Positions 1 through 10,084 of a stretch of 64,000 bases of DNA are shown here, in pieces. Numbering within the stretch: position 1 is the stretch's first letter; the number at the start of each line of letters is the position of its first letter. A model generated the notes under the pieces. It had not been told where the DNA came from. It searched no databases and was given only the letters and a program-made list of their open reading frames with translations. The stretch spans positions 62,001 to 126,000 of the forward strand of contig JASHOB010000196.1 of NCBI GenBank assembly GCA_030041335.1. Direction: 5' to 3'. A program made the position numbers and the translations under genes. Source of the stretch: Alphaproteobacteria bacterium (lineage in GTDB: Bacteria; Pseudomonadota; Alphaproteobacteria; ATCC43930; CGMCC-115725).

Positions 1-286
1 TCTCGGGATTGTAATCGACAATCGTCGTGCCGGTGCCTTGCAGGTTGGAGATGTTGTTAAAATTGTCGACCAGCACATCGTGCTGGTGGATCGCGCCCGC
101 CGATACCGGCGCAACCACCACGGCATAAGGGTTGAGGTCGCCGTTGCCCGGTACGGTCGAGGTCAGCGTGCTATGGCGATGAATGGTTTCGAGAAAGCCA
201 TGTCGGTTCTCGGCGGCCGCGGCCGCGGTGGCAAAGGCAGCGGCGAGCGCGACAAGACCCAGACTAAAGAATGTTTTGGCGACCAT
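1..286 (-). CDS. Secreted protein of unknown function, C-terminus cut by window edge
   Basis: An open frame runs from an ATG at 286 to the window edge with no stop (95 codons visible). The SD AGGAAAGG lies just upstream. The first ~25 residues form a signal peptide (MVAKTFFSLGLVALAAAFAT, then AAAAAE), so the product is exported. The mature part begins with an extended stretch containing the motifs PGNGDLNPYAV and FNNISNLQGTGTTI. These resemble N-termini of exported proteins with beta-propeller (NHL-like) repeats, but that is a recollection and the repeats themselves lie outside the window. A Fur-like palindrome at 329-343 lies 43 bases upstream of the start, so iron control is plausible. The function is unknown. 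Confidence 0.6.
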   Translation of the reverse strand, partial: MVAKTFFSLGLVALAAAFATAAAAAENRHGFLETIHRHSTLTSTVPGNGDLNPYAVVVAPVSAGAIHQHDVLVDNFNNISNLQGTGTTIVDYNPE

Positions 287-328
287 CGTCCTTTCCTCAG
301 CCCGCACGATATGACAGCATGTTGCGAA

Positions 329-343
329 TGCGAATGATTTGCA
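329..343. promoter_or_regulatory. Fur-like operator (7-1-7 palindrome)
   Basis: TGCGAATGATTTGCA is a near-perfect 7-1-7 inverted repeat (6 of 7 positions paired). It fits the general TGATAAT-n-ATTATCA Fur consensus. It lies 43 bases upstream of the start of the secreted protein gene. A matching element is at 1934-1948 beside bfd-bfr. The binding protein (Fur, Mur or another FUR-family member) is inferred. Confidence 0.5.
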
Positions 344-365
344 CTCGCTACCATGGTGGTTGGTA

Positions 366-392
366 CTTGATCAAGGGAAAAAGCTTGATCAG
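366..392 (-). terminator. Weak hairpin downstream of the porin gene
   Basis: CTTGATCAAG and CTTGATCAG flank a 9-base A-rich spacer about 20 bases past the porin stop. They can pair on the minus strand. The T-run is in the loop, not after the stem, so this is a poor match to an intrinsic terminator. Confidence 0.2.
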
Positions 393-411
393 TTTCGCGT
401 GGCCGCCATCG

Positions 412-1842
412 CTAGAAGGTAATGCTGGTCCGCAACCCGATGACGGCCTCGTTTTTGATCTTCTCGGTCGGAATGTCAGGATTGACGATGCCGCCTCCGG
501 GATTGAACACATATTGGAAGTCGGGCTGCAATAGCCACCATGGCGCCACCTGGTATTGATAGGTCACCTCGATCACGGTCTCGACCGACTGAACGGGCGT
601 GAAGATGCCGAACTCGTTCATGTCCTGGTCCAGGGCGCCGCGCTGGCCACTGACATGAGCGAGCTCGATGGCAACACCGAACGTATCGTCGGGTCGATCG
701 GGGAGCGGATCTTTCAGGTTCAGCCCGGCATTCATGCTAAAGTCGATCAGATTGCGGTCGCTTTGCGGCGTGCCCATGACCCGCGCAAAGCCGCTCAGGA
801 TGCGGCTGTCATCCTCCTCGGACTGCCACAGCATCTGATCGACGACGCCATAGATGCTGTAATCGCCATGATGCATCTCGGGGATACCCGTTGAGGCCGG
901 ATTGGCGAGCGACAGGCCTGTATTGTCAAAACGCTGATCGGCGAAATACTCGCTGTCGTACCAGAAGCCCAGGCGATAAGTGCCGGAGAGCGGCTTCGTC
1001 TCGTTGCTCGTAACCATGCCGCCCAGTGCTGGATAGGAATATTGCAGTTCCGCGATGGCGAGGACTCCGCCATTCAGCGGAAAGCTGGTGCCCGAGGGGT
1101 TGGCAATCTGGGGATCTGGTGGTGGAAAGCTGTTGTCGGGCGACGGGCTGCCGTTGAAGACGCCGGCGAGAATCGTCACGCCGGGCGCCGGCTGCGCGCG
1201 CAAGCGCACGCCCAGCGCCGACAAAGGATAGGCCGGACCGCCCCCCGGTAGATCGGCCGACGGCACCATGGGCCAGCCAAACATTGTGTTGACGTAGAGT
1301 GCGGCATTGATGCTGTTGATGAACTCCTGGTCGAGGCTTTGCTGGCCGATTTTTAGATCGACCAAGCCATCGGCAAATTTCTGCTGGTACCACAGTTCCC
1401 ACAGGCGCAGCGCGCGATCGGCCTCGATGCCGCTCGCTGTCTGCAACGACAGAAGATTCTCTTCGCTCAAATTGCTGCCGTGAATCCAGAGCGCGCTGAC
1501 ATTGAACAAGCCGCCGTACCAATTGAAGGCGCGCTGGGTGTCGAGCTGCAACGTCGCCGTAGTCAACCCGTCATAGGCGAAACCCTGCCTTACGCCGCCC
1601 GTCACATTACCGAGCACCTCGCTCGTCTCCGTGAGGCTCAACGTAATGCCGTATTGGCCGAGAAACGGGCGAATGCCGCCCATGTCTCCGAGCAGGTTGC
1701 TGCGGCGCGCGATACTGGCCCAAAGATCGGGTGGTGGCGGGGAGGCGGAAACGGAACCGGAACCGTCCGGTGTTTGCCCGAGGGCGGGCATCGCCGCCAG
1801 CAAAAAGAGGCCCAAGGCCGCGATCTTAACCAAGCCAGACAC
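412..1842 (-). CDS. OprB-family (carbohydrate-selective type) outer-membrane porin
   Basis: The encoded protein matches the OprB porin family in layout. It has a signal peptide (SGLVKIAALGLFLLAAMPALG), then LGQYGITLSLTETSEVLGN near the mature N-terminus. Next are the alternating strands GFWYDSEYF, GDYSIYGVVDQMLW and QDMNEFGIF. The C-terminus (EAVIGLRTSITF) ends in the terminal Phe typical of BAM substrates. It should form a beta-barrel in the outer membrane for passive uptake of sugars or other small solutes. I chose the GTG at 1842 because GGGGGG precedes it and it places the signal peptide first; a longer reading from GTG 1899 is possible. It diverges from bfd, and a Fur-like box lies between them, so iron may control it. 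The true substrate is unknown. Confidence 0.85.
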   Translation of the reverse strand: MSGLVKIAALGLFLLAAMPALGQTPDGSGSVSASPPPPDLWASIARRSNLLGDMGGIRPFLGQYGITLSLTETSEVLGNVTGGVRQGFAYDGLTTATLQLDTQRAFNWYGGLFNVSALWIHGSNLSEENLLSLQTASGIEADRALRLWELWYQQKFADGLVDLKIGQQSLDQEFINSINAALYVNTMFGWPMVPSADLPGGGPAYPLSALGVRLRAQPAPGVTILAGVFNGSPSPDNSFPPPDPQIANPSGTSFPLNGGVLAIAELQYSYPALGGMVTSNETKPLSGTYRLGFWYDSEYFADQRFDNTGLSLANPASTGIPEMHHGDYSIYGVVDQMLWQSEEDDSRILSGFARVMGTPQSDRNLIDFSMNAGLNLKDPLPDRPDDTFGVAIELAHVSGQRGALDQDMNEFGIFTPVQSVETVIEVTYQYQVAPWWLLQPDFQYVFNPGGGIVNPDIPTEKIKNEAVIGLRTSITF

Positions 1843-1933
1843 CGGTCGACCCCCCAAATTCTTGCCGTGGGCGGTCCAGCCGCCGCGGGACCCTTGCACT
1901 AATGCAATTCATTCTTATTTGCAATCATATTTC

Positions 1934-1948
1934 TGAGAATAATTCGCA
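1934..1948. promoter_or_regulatory. Fur-like operator between the porin gene and bfd
   Basis: TGAGAATAATTCGCA is a 7-1-7 inverted repeat (6 of 7 pairs) in the AT-rich space between the divergent porin and bfd genes. It shares the pattern TGnGAATnATTnGCA with the element at 329-343. Its position could serve promoters in both directions. The regulator is inferred from the iron-related gene bfd. Confidence 0.55.
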
Positions 1949-2015
1949 TTTGCATTCGCCGGTGACGATGCTATAAACCAGTCGATTTCCTTACCCACCG
2001 GAGGCGGGGCGGCCG

Positions 2016-2216
2016 ATGTATGTGTGTGTTTGCAATGGCTTAACGACGCGGCAAGTGGGTGCCGCCGCGTCGCGATGTTCCTCGATCGGTGCCGTCTATC
2101 GCTTGCTGGGCGCGACGCCGCAATGCGGCAAGTGCATCCCAACCATCCGTGCCACCGTCAATGCCGTTCATCAGCAAAGTACGGAAGAACTTGCCTCGGA
2201 AGTGGCTGCAGTGTGA
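2016..2216 (+). CDS. bfd: Bacterioferritin-associated ferredoxin
   Basis: This 66-residue protein has the BFD-like [2Fe-2S] cysteine pattern C4-x-C6 (MYVCVCNG) and C37-x2-C40 (PQCGKC). Bfd delivers electrons to the haem of bacterioferritin, reducing stored ferric iron so that it can be released to the cytosol. It is about the usual length (60-75 residues). bfr follows 31 bases downstream on the same strand, so the two form the standard bfd-bfr unit. The Fur-like box at 1934-1948 lies about 68 bases upstream, consistent with induction under iron limitation, although this is inference. Confidence 0.9.
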   Translation: MYVCVCNGLTTRQVGAAASRCSSIGAVYRLLGATPQCGKCIPTIRATVNAVHQQSTEELASEVAAV

Positions 2217-2247
2217 CAAGTTTCCTCCTTAGGAGCGGGAGGAAGCC

Positions 2248-2727
2248 ATGCGCGGCGACGCCAAGACCATCGAGCATCTCAATCGCATCCTCAAAAACGA
2301 ACTGACCGCGATCAACCAGTATTTCCTGCACGCGCGGATGCTGAAGCATTGGGGCGTCACCAAACTCGGCCACTACGAATATGATGAATCGGTCACCGAG
2401 ATGAAGCACGCCGATCGGCTGATCGACCGCATCTTGTTTCTCGAAGGCCTGCCCAATCTCCAGGATTTGGGCAAGCTCCTGATCGGTGAAGAGGTGAAGG
2501 AAATTCTCGACTGCGATCTGACGCTCGAACGGGCCGGGATTGGAGATCTGCGCGACGCCATTCAGTATTTGGAAAGCGTGCGCGATTTCGTCTCGCGCGA
2601 TCTTCTCTCCGAAATCCTCGATGCCGAGGAAGACTCGGTGGATTTCATCGAGACGCAACTGGTGTTGATCGAAAAGATCGGCATCGAGAATTACACCCAA
2701 CTTCAATCGGAAGCCGCGAAGAGTTAA
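2248..2727 (+). CDS. bfr: Bacterioferritin
   Basis: Bacterioferritin forms a 24-subunit haem-containing shell that oxidises and stores iron. The 159-residue protein has the family pattern throughout: [15 protein letters not shown] near the N-terminus, and EMKHAD with Met52 in the haem-ligand position, followed by [14 protein letters not shown]. Ferroxidase ligands Glu18, Glu51, His54, Glu94 and Glu127 are present at the E. coli numbering. The usual His130 is Ser here (AEEDSVDF instead of the usual EEGHIDW type). This resembles the haem-binding, ferroxidase-impaired subunit of two-subunit bacterioferritins. The SD is GGAGGAAGCC just before the ATG, and bfd lies immediately upstream. Confidence 0.92.
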   Translation: MRGDAKTIEHLNRILKNELTAINQYFLHARMLKHWGVTKLGHYEYDESVTEMKHADRLIDRILFLEGLPNLQDLGKLLIGEEVKEILDCDLTLERAGIGDLRDAIQYLESVRDFVSRDLLSEILDAEEDSVDFIETQLVLIEKIGIENYTQLQSEAAKS

Positions 2728-2884
2728 TCGGCCCGCCTGCGGCGGTTCTGTCTGCGGCATTTGTACCTGCGCCGTCGTGGTTCGGAGCCGCCCGGGGCGC
2801 TTGCCGCCCGCGGTGCCCCAACCTCGGTCGCACGGCGTGACGACACTGCCGCCGATCAGTTTGACGGCCCCGCCAATCGCGCCG

Positions 2885-4060
2885 TCATGCCACGCCCTTG
2901 AGGTTGGTTGCTAACCGGCGCACCGCCTCGGCCAAGACGGCGTCCTTTTTGCTGAAGCAGAAGCGGATGAGGTGGTTGGGCGTGTCGGTGCCGTCCGGAT
3001 GATAGAAGACGCTCAGAGGGATGGCGGCAACCCCGACCGTCGCGGTCAAGTAGCTGCAAAAATCGTAGTCGGAACCGTTGAAGCCGAGCCGAGAAATATC
3101 GGACGTGATGAAATAGGTACCTTCGCAAGGCAGCGTGGCGAGGCCGACGCGATCGAGCGCCGCACGCAGCCGGTCGCGCTTCGCCTGTTGCTCGGTGGCA
3201 AGCGTGGCGAAATACTTGTCGGGCAGAGCCAGTCCTACCGCAACCGCGTGTTGCAAGGCGCCATTGGTGGCGAAGGTCACGAATTGATGCGCCTTCTCGA
3301 CCACCGCGATGAGGCGTGCCGGCCCCGACACATAGCCGACCTTCCAGCCGGTCAGCGAAAAGGTCTTGCCCGCCGAGCCGATGCGCAATGTGCGCTCGCG
3401 CATTCCCGGCAGCGTCGCCAGCGCGACATGAACGCGACCGTCAAAGGTGATGTGCTCATAAACTTCGTCGCACACCGCATAGGCGTTGTGCGCCTTCACC
3501 GCGTCGGCGATCCACTCGAGTTCGCGGCGGCTGAAGACCTTGCTCGTCGGATTCATCGGCGAGTTTAGCAGCACGAGTTTGGTGCGCGCCGAAAAGGCCG
3601 CTTCGAGGGCCGCGCGCGATAGACTCCAGTCGGGCGGCACCAGCGAGATCGGCCGAACCACCGCCCCTGCTTGCCGCGCCATCGGAAGGTAACAATCGTA
3701 AAACGGCGCAAACATCACGACCTCGTCGCCCGGCGACAACAGCGCCATCAGGCAATCGGCAATCGCCTCGGTAGCGCCCGAGGTGACGATGACCTCGCTT
3801 TTCCAATCATAGTCGAGGCCGTAAAAGCGTTGATCGTGGGCGGCGACGGCCTGGCGTAGCTCCGGCACCCCTGGCATTGCCGCATACTGGTTTGGTCCGG
3901 CGATGAGACGCCGCGCGGCTTCTTCCACGATCTCGCGCGGCCCATCCGCGTCGGGAAAACCCTGGCCGAGATTGACCGCGCCGTGCTCTTCGGCGAGCGC
4001 CGACATGACCGAGAACACGGTGGTGCCGAGCGCGGTGAAGACGGGATTGAGCGAGCGCAT
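2885..4060 (-). CDS. Class I/II PLP-dependent aminotransferase
   Basis: This 391-residue fold-type I aminotransferase has SAGKTFSLTGWKVGY with the PLP Schiff-base lysine at about K232, NLGQGFPDADGP near the N-terminus, TSGATEAI for cofactor binding and CDEVYEHI in the core. The pattern is closest to the YbdL/kynurenine-glutamine transaminase group, which often accepts methionine or aromatic amino acids. Substrate cannot be fixed. It lies 18 bases downstream of the binding-protein gene and is probably co-transcribed with it. The NP-S-K stretch (NSPMNPTSKVF) has Ser where most relatives have Gly. Confidence 0.85.
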   Translation of the reverse strand: MRSLNPVFTALGTTVFSVMSALAEEHGAVNLGQGFPDADGPREIVEEAARRLIAGPNQYAAMPGVPELRQAVAAHDQRFYGLDYDWKSEVIVTSGATEAIADCLMALLSPGDEVVMFAPFYDCYLPMARQAGAVVRPISLVPPDWSLSRAALEAAFSARTKLVLLNSPMNPTSKVFSRRELEWIADAVKAHNAYAVCDEVYEHITFDGRVHVALATLPGMRERTLRIGSAGKTFSLTGWKVGYVSGPARLIAVVEKAHQFVTFATNGALQHAVAVGLALPDKYFATLATEQQAKRDRLRAALDRVGLATLPCEGTYFITSDISRLGFNGSDYDFCSYLTATVGVAAIPLSVFYHPDGTDTPNHLIRFCFSKKDAVLAEAVRRLATNLKGVA

Positions 4061-4078
4061 GGTCGAGAGGATCGCCGT

Positions 4079-5272
4079 TCAGAATCCCGCCATCACGTCG
4101 CCCATCTGCACCCAATGGCGACCGTCAAAACGCGTCAACGCCGCCTCGACAATCGGTAGATATTTGGTCCGGCTGGTGAAGAAGGTGACACCCGGCAACA
4201 ACCCGACCGGATGGAAATTCTTGAGATTGGTCGCCTGCAGCATGATGTTTTGGCGGGAGAGGTCATCGCCGCATTGCTTCAGGACCTGGACCATCGCCTG
4301 CGAACTCACGTAACCGGCGAGGTAGTATCCGACGTCTCCCGTTTTCCTGGGGAGGTATTTCGCCACGAAATCGGTGAACGGCTTGATCGTCCCGTCCTCG
4401 GTCCAGCGCGGATCGGTCGGATCGAGATAGGAGTTGGCGGTGATGATGCCTTTGGCCTTGTCCGAGCCGGCCAGCGAGATCGAGCTGGCGGCGGCGGCGA
4501 AGTTGATGAACAGCTGTGGATGCCAATCCTCGTCATGTGCCTTGGCAATGGCGCTTGCCCCGATCCGCGGCCCTGCCGCCACGATCACCGCCGTCGCGCC
4601 GGCATCGTGCAGCACCTTCCATTGAGCAGCGACGTCGGTCGCGGTTGTCGCGATCGGTACTTCCTTCACGACGATCCGGTAATAATCGGCCCCGAGGGCT
4701 TGCCTTAGCCCGGTGCGATAGGAATCGCCCATCTGGTCGAGGGCGCGCATCAGGCCGACCTTCGCGGTCGGCGTGTTGACCAGGATGTAGCGCCCGAAAA
4801 TTTGCGCTTCGACGCGGAAGACAGGCACGCCGCCGATGGTCCAGGGATAGGTCTTGCGGTCGATAACCCAATCGTCGCCGGTGGTGATGAAAAGTTGAGG
4901 AATGCCGTGTTCGTTGAGATAGGGGCGGATCGCCAAATTCTGCGGTGTGGAGAAGGCACCAAAAATCGCCGCGACATGGTCCTCTTCGACCATTTTTTTG
5001 ACCAATTCGAGAGCTCTTGCCGGAACGAAACCGTCGTCGAGGCTCTCGAGCAAGATCTGGCGACCGTTGACGCCGCCCCGATCGTTGATCATGCGGAAAT
5101 AGGCTTGTTCCGAGCGCCCCAGGGGCCCCGCGACCGCGGCGGCGACGCCGGTATAGCTCATGGTCTGGCCGATCTTGATGCTCGTGGCCGTGACGCCGGG
5201 CGCGTCCTCGGCTCGTGCCGATGCTCCGGCCACGAAAAGCACGATCGCCAAGGCGGTCGCTACCGATTTCAT
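4079..5272 (-). CDS. ABC transporter periplasmic substrate-binding protein (branched-chain amino acid type)
   Basis: This is a type I periplasmic binding protein (Peripla_BP_6 family). The ATG at 5272 is preceded by AGGAG and begins a clear signal peptide (MKSVATALAIVLFVAGASARA). A longer frame upstream is not needed. Family landmarks are TSIKIGQTMSYTG at the start of the mature domain, NDRGGVNGRQI, and GAFSTPQNLAI with FITTGDDW. It would capture amino acids or related small acids for an ABC permease. No permease or ATPase genes are adjacent, so it is an orphan component here. The aminotransferase follows after 18 bases. Confidence 0.85.
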   Translation of the reverse strand: MKSVATALAIVLFVAGASARAEDAPGVTATSIKIGQTMSYTGVAAAVAGPLGRSEQAYFRMINDRGGVNGRQILLESLDDGFVPARALELVKKMVEEDHVAAIFGAFSTPQNLAIRPYLNEHGIPQLFITTGDDWVIDRKTYPWTIGGVPVFRVEAQIFGRYILVNTPTAKVGLMRALDQMGDSYRTGLRQALGADYYRIVVKEVPIATTATDVAAQWKVLHDAGATAVIVAAGPRIGASAIAKAHDEDWHPQLFINFAAAASSISLAGSDKAKGIITANSYLDPTDPRWTEDGTIKPFTDFVAKYLPRKTGDVGYYLAGYVSSQAMVQVLKQCGDDLSRQNIMLQATNLKNFHPVGLLPGVTFFTSRTKYLPIVEAALTRFDGRHWVQMGDVMAGF

Positions 5273-5398
5273 CGCATGCTCCTGCGGGCCGGTCTTAGCC
5301 CGCACCGCCGGACCATAGCCCGAGCCGCGCCCTCCCGCCATGGCTTGACGCCCACGCCGCTGGAGCCGAATGTCGCACAAAACTGAGAGGCGCCGGAC

Positions 5399-6202
5399 AT
5401 GTCAGTGCCGAACTACGAAATCTTTGCCATCCGTTACGCCGAGCGCAACGCGAGGCGCGCCGAGCATTTCATCGGCGGCGATCCACATGACGCACCGATG
5501 CCCATGGACTACTTCACCTGGATCGTGCGCGGCGGCGGCCGCACCTTCGCCGTCGATACCGGCTTCACCGAGCCGGTCGGGACCCGGCGTGGACGCAAGC
5601 ATTTGCGCGATCCGGCACAAACGATGGCGCAGCTCGACATCGATCATCGCGAGCTCACCGATGTCATCGTGACGCACATGCATTACGACCATGTCGGCGG
5701 TTTCGCCTCGTATCCAAAAGCGCGCTTCCACCTCCAGGAAAGGGAGATGCAGTTCGTCACCGGTCGCCACATGCGCTATCCGATCTTCGGGCATTCCTTC
5801 GAGGTGGACGAAGTAACCGCGATGGTGCGGCTGAATTTTGGCGGCCGCGTCGAGTTCCACGACGGCGAGGCCGAGATCGCACCCGGCATTTCGGTTCATC
5901 ATGTCGGCGGCCACACCGCTGGCCTGCAGGTCGTACGCGTCCATACCGCACGCGGCTGGGTCGTGCTGGCCTCGGACGCCAGCCATTACTTCGAGCACAT
6001 CCGCTCCAATCGCGTCTTTACCGTGGCGTACCATATCGGCGCCATGATCGACGCTTATCGCACCGTCGAACGCCTGGCGGCGTCACCCGAGCATATCATC
6101 CCAGGTCACGACCCGCTGGTGATGAAGATCTATCCCGCCGCATCGCCGGCGCTGGCGAACGTCATTATCCGGCTCGACCGCGACCCGGAAAATTCGGCGT
6201 GA
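5399..6202 (+). CDS. Metallo-beta-lactamase fold hydrolase, N-acyl homoserine lactonase-like
   Basis: This 267-residue protein has the binuclear zinc motif HxHxDH at residues 93-98 (THMHYDHVGG), a further metal histidine in GGHTAGLQVV, an aspartate in LASDASHYFEH and the last histidine in IIPGHDPLV. This layout fits the AttM/AiiA-like lactonase branch, which opens the lactone ring of acyl homoserine lactones. Members also hydrolyse other lactones or esters, so quorum quenching is not proven. No signal peptide is seen; it should be cytosolic. It diverges from the binding-protein gene. Confidence 0.8.
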   Translation: MSVPNYEIFAIRYAERNARRAEHFIGGDPHDAPMPMDYFTWIVRGGGRTFAVDTGFTEPVGTRRGRKHLRDPAQTMAQLDIDHRELTDVIVTHMHYDHVGGFASYPKARFHLQEREMQFVTGRHMRYPIFGHSFEVDEVTAMVRLNFGGRVEFHDGEAEIAPGISVHHVGGHTAGLQVVRVHTARGWVVLASDASHYFEHIRSNRVFTVAYHIGAMIDAYRTVERLAASPEHIIPGHDPLVMKIYPAASPALANVIIRLDRDPENSA

Positions 6203-6274
6203 CGCCTCAACCCGAAAAAAGCGGCTCGGTCGCGAGAGTTCTCGATCGACGGGGCTTTCGGTCTCCAAATAACA

Positions 6275-6300
6275 GAAGGGCCGCCCGCGGGCGGCCCTTC
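6275..6300 (-). terminator. Strong GC hairpin, likely terminator of the small ORF
   Basis: The 11-base arms GAAGGGCCGCC and GGCGGCCCTTC are perfectly complementary around a CGCG loop. On the minus strand the stem is followed by TGTTATTTGG, a partial T-tract, about 40 bases past the stop of the small ORF at 6343-6420. It may also help end the lactonase-like transcript on the plus strand. Confidence 0.6.
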
Positions 6301-6342
6301 CTACGATTGTCAGACTGCGGCGACGGATCGCCGCGATCCGCT

Positions 6343-6420
6343 CTAAGCGAGGGTGACCCCTGTCAAAACAGCGATCCCGATCACGGCGAAGTCCGACGCG
6401 CGTCGATGACAATGAGACAC
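6343..6420 (-). CDS. Very small ORF (25 residues) with an ideal Shine-Dalgarno
   Basis: On the minus strand the sequence AAAGGAGGTGATCCC precedes a GTG at 6420, with 7 bases between GGAGG and the start. This is close to full complementarity to the 3' end of 16S rRNA. The frame reads MSHCHRRASDFAVIGIAVLT and then GVTLA before TAG. It has a short basic, His-rich N-terminus and a hydrophobic C-terminal half that could insert into the membrane. A strong GC hairpin at 6275-6300 follows, so the unit looks complete by itself. I do not recognise the family. It could also be a leader peptide or a noncoding RNA with a fortuitous SD. Confidence 0.45.
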   Translation of the reverse strand: MSHCHRRASDFAVIGIAVLTGVTLA

Positions 6421-6630
6421 GGGATCACCTCCTTTCCTAGTTAATGGGAGCCATCAGGTTAGAGGGCGATTCGCCCGAGCGCAAGGCTCCTCTTCGAGCC
6501 GCCATCCTCGCGTGGCGGCGGAGGCCTTTCATTTCTGGCCCCAGGCCGCGTCCCTCGCGGGTTCCGCCCTCGCGTTGCCGCGGCTGCAATCGCGCAGACG
6601 ATCGTCGCAGCGCCGCCGGGTGCCCGTCTG

Positions 6631-7056
6631 CTAATCGGCACCCAAAGCCAGCCGCATCGCCGGGAGCGCGTCCGGGAACGTGTCGAGCTCTTCCGCCGCC
6701 GCAATCGTGAACCAACCCAACGCCGAGGCGTCCTGCAGCAGTTCGCCCTCGCCCTCGCGCCAATCGCACAATATGGCGATCAGCCGGTAATGGCGGCGCG
6801 AGGCGCCCGTGTCGCCGCTGATGAAATCGAAGGCGGTTAGGATCTGAACGGCGTCGGCCGCGATCGCGGTCTCCTCTCGCAACTCCCGAACGGCGCATTC
6901 GGCCACGGTCTCGCCGTGCTCGAGATGACCGCCGGGGAAGCCCCATTTGCCAATGCCCGGCGGTTTCGCGCGTTGCACCAGCAGGATTTGCTGACCACGC
7001 CGGACCACGGCGAGGCAGCCGATGACCGGCGGCGACGTTTCGGCGAGGTCGCTCAT
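6631..7056 (-). CDS. Nudix hydrolase
   Basis: The Nudix box is complete: GGHLEHGETVAECAVRELRE followed by ET, matching Gx5Ex7REUxEExGU. Nudix proteins hydrolyse nucleoside diphosphates linked to another group. This one has KPPGIGKWGFPGG ahead of the box and SRRHYRL after, similar to MutT-like/ADP-ribose-type members, but the substrate is not identifiable. The ATG at 7056 is chosen; a longer frame from a TTG at 7092 adds only 12 unconserved residues. Length (141 residues) is normal for a single-domain member. Confidence 0.85.
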   Translation of the reverse strand: MSDLAETSPPVIGCLAVVRRGQQILLVQRAKPPGIGKWGFPGGHLEHGETVAECAVRELREETAIAADAVQILTAFDFISGDTGASRRHYRLIAILCDWREGEGELLQDASALGWFTIAAAEELDTFPDALPAMRLALGAD

Positions 7057-7167
7057 GCGCGCGCACCATCGACGACCGACATCCGACAGCAACCTCGGCG
7101 GCGGCGGCGAAGCACGCCCGATCGCTCGATCGATCGGTTCTCTGTCAACCGGCGCTCAGACAACGCG

Positions 7168-9139
<1,972 letters not shown>

Positions 9140-9394
9140 ACAGTTGGATGATTGGAGATTACGCGGCGGGCGTCAAGGAGGCAAAGACCCCTGGGGTTTC
9201 GCTCCCTCGCCATCGGCAGCGGCCCTGCCGCTTCCCGAGGTCAGGCTCTGGGAACCCCGATCGCAAAAATGAAACGGTCGGCCCTTAAAAAATTGGCCGA
9301 AGGGCGCGATGGGCATAGGTGCCGCGGACAGGAGCGGTTGCCACAGACGGCGAAGCGGGCATGCGTCAGCGCCAGCCTCGCTCGGGACGACGCC

Positions 9395-9916
9395 TCAAGC
9401 GGCGCGGCGCGGATGATGCTTCCTGGGCGTGCTGCTGCGCTGGGCGTTGCGCAGGGCGGCTCCTTCGGCCCGCATGACATCACGCGCACGGGTGAGAAAA
9501 TCGAGAATCAGAGCGAGCTCATCGTCCGAGTACGAGGCCCAGATCTCGGTCATCGAGCAATGCAGCGGCTCGAACAGCGGGGGCACGGTTTTCTCGACGT
9601 TTTCGGTCGGGCGCACGATCACCTTGCGGCGATCGCTGGTGTCGCGGTCGCGCCGCACCAGCCCGGCGCCTTCGAGACGGTCGATCACCCCGGTAATAGC
9701 GCCGCTGGTCAGGGCGGTGGCGGCCGCGAGGTCGCCCGCGGTCACACCGTTGTCACCGGCAGTGCGCGCCATGGTGAGGCATTCAAGATCGCTGACATTG
9801 ATGCCCAGCCGCTCGGCGATGGCTTGGCTGACGGCCAGATTCTGCGCACTCAGCGTCTTCGTGGCGCGTTCCAAGGCCGCCATCAGCTCGGCGCGGTTAA
9901 TAGACGGCCTCGACAC
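9395..9916 (-). CDS. MarR-family transcriptional regulator
   Basis: The protein has the winged-helix MarR core: GVTAGDLAAATALTSGAIT (recognition helix region), then GVIDRLEGAGLVRRDRDTSD and RRKVIV, the typical wing. The frame stays open far upstream, but that part only mirrors the efflux gene on the other strand. The GTG at 9916 has GGAG eight bases before it and gives 173 residues; ATG 9883 is an alternative. It diverges from the RND efflux pair, and a perfect inverted repeat at 9944-9962 lies between them, so it very likely represses that pump and itself. The inducing ligand is unknown. Confidence 0.88.
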   Translation of the reverse strand: MSRPSINRAELMAALERATKTLSAQNLAVSQAIAERLGINVSDLECLTMARTAGDNGVTAGDLAAATALTSGAITGVIDRLEGAGLVRRDRDTSDRRKVIVRPTENVEKTVPPLFEPLHCSMTEIWASYSDDELALILDFLTRARDVMRAEGAALRNAQRSSTPRKHHPRRAA

Positions 9917-9943
9917 CCGATATTTCTCCGCTTGGCGTTTTGG

Positions 9944-9962
9944 TATCTTATTGGCTAAGATA
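9944..9962. promoter_or_regulatory. Probable MarR operator
   Basis: TATCTTA and TAAGATA form a perfect 7-base inverted repeat around TTGGC, between the divergent marR and efflux genes, 28 bases from the marR start. AT-rich palindromes of this size are typical MarR sites. Binding is inferred. Confidence 0.65.
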
Positions 9963-10084
9963 TTAAGGCGTTGAACAATCCTAAGGAATAGGTAGGGGGA
10001 TGTCGAGCGCCCGGTCGGTCTGGCAGCAATGCGGAACGGGCGACGAGGGGTTTGATCGCGTATGGCGGATAGGGTGGCAGGGGT

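Noticed and set aside
6421-6436. Plus strand GGATCACCTCCTTTC equals the 3' end of 16S rRNA
   Set aside because: Only 15 bases match and no rRNA flanks it. It is explained as the reverse complement of a very strong Shine-Dalgarno for the small ORF.
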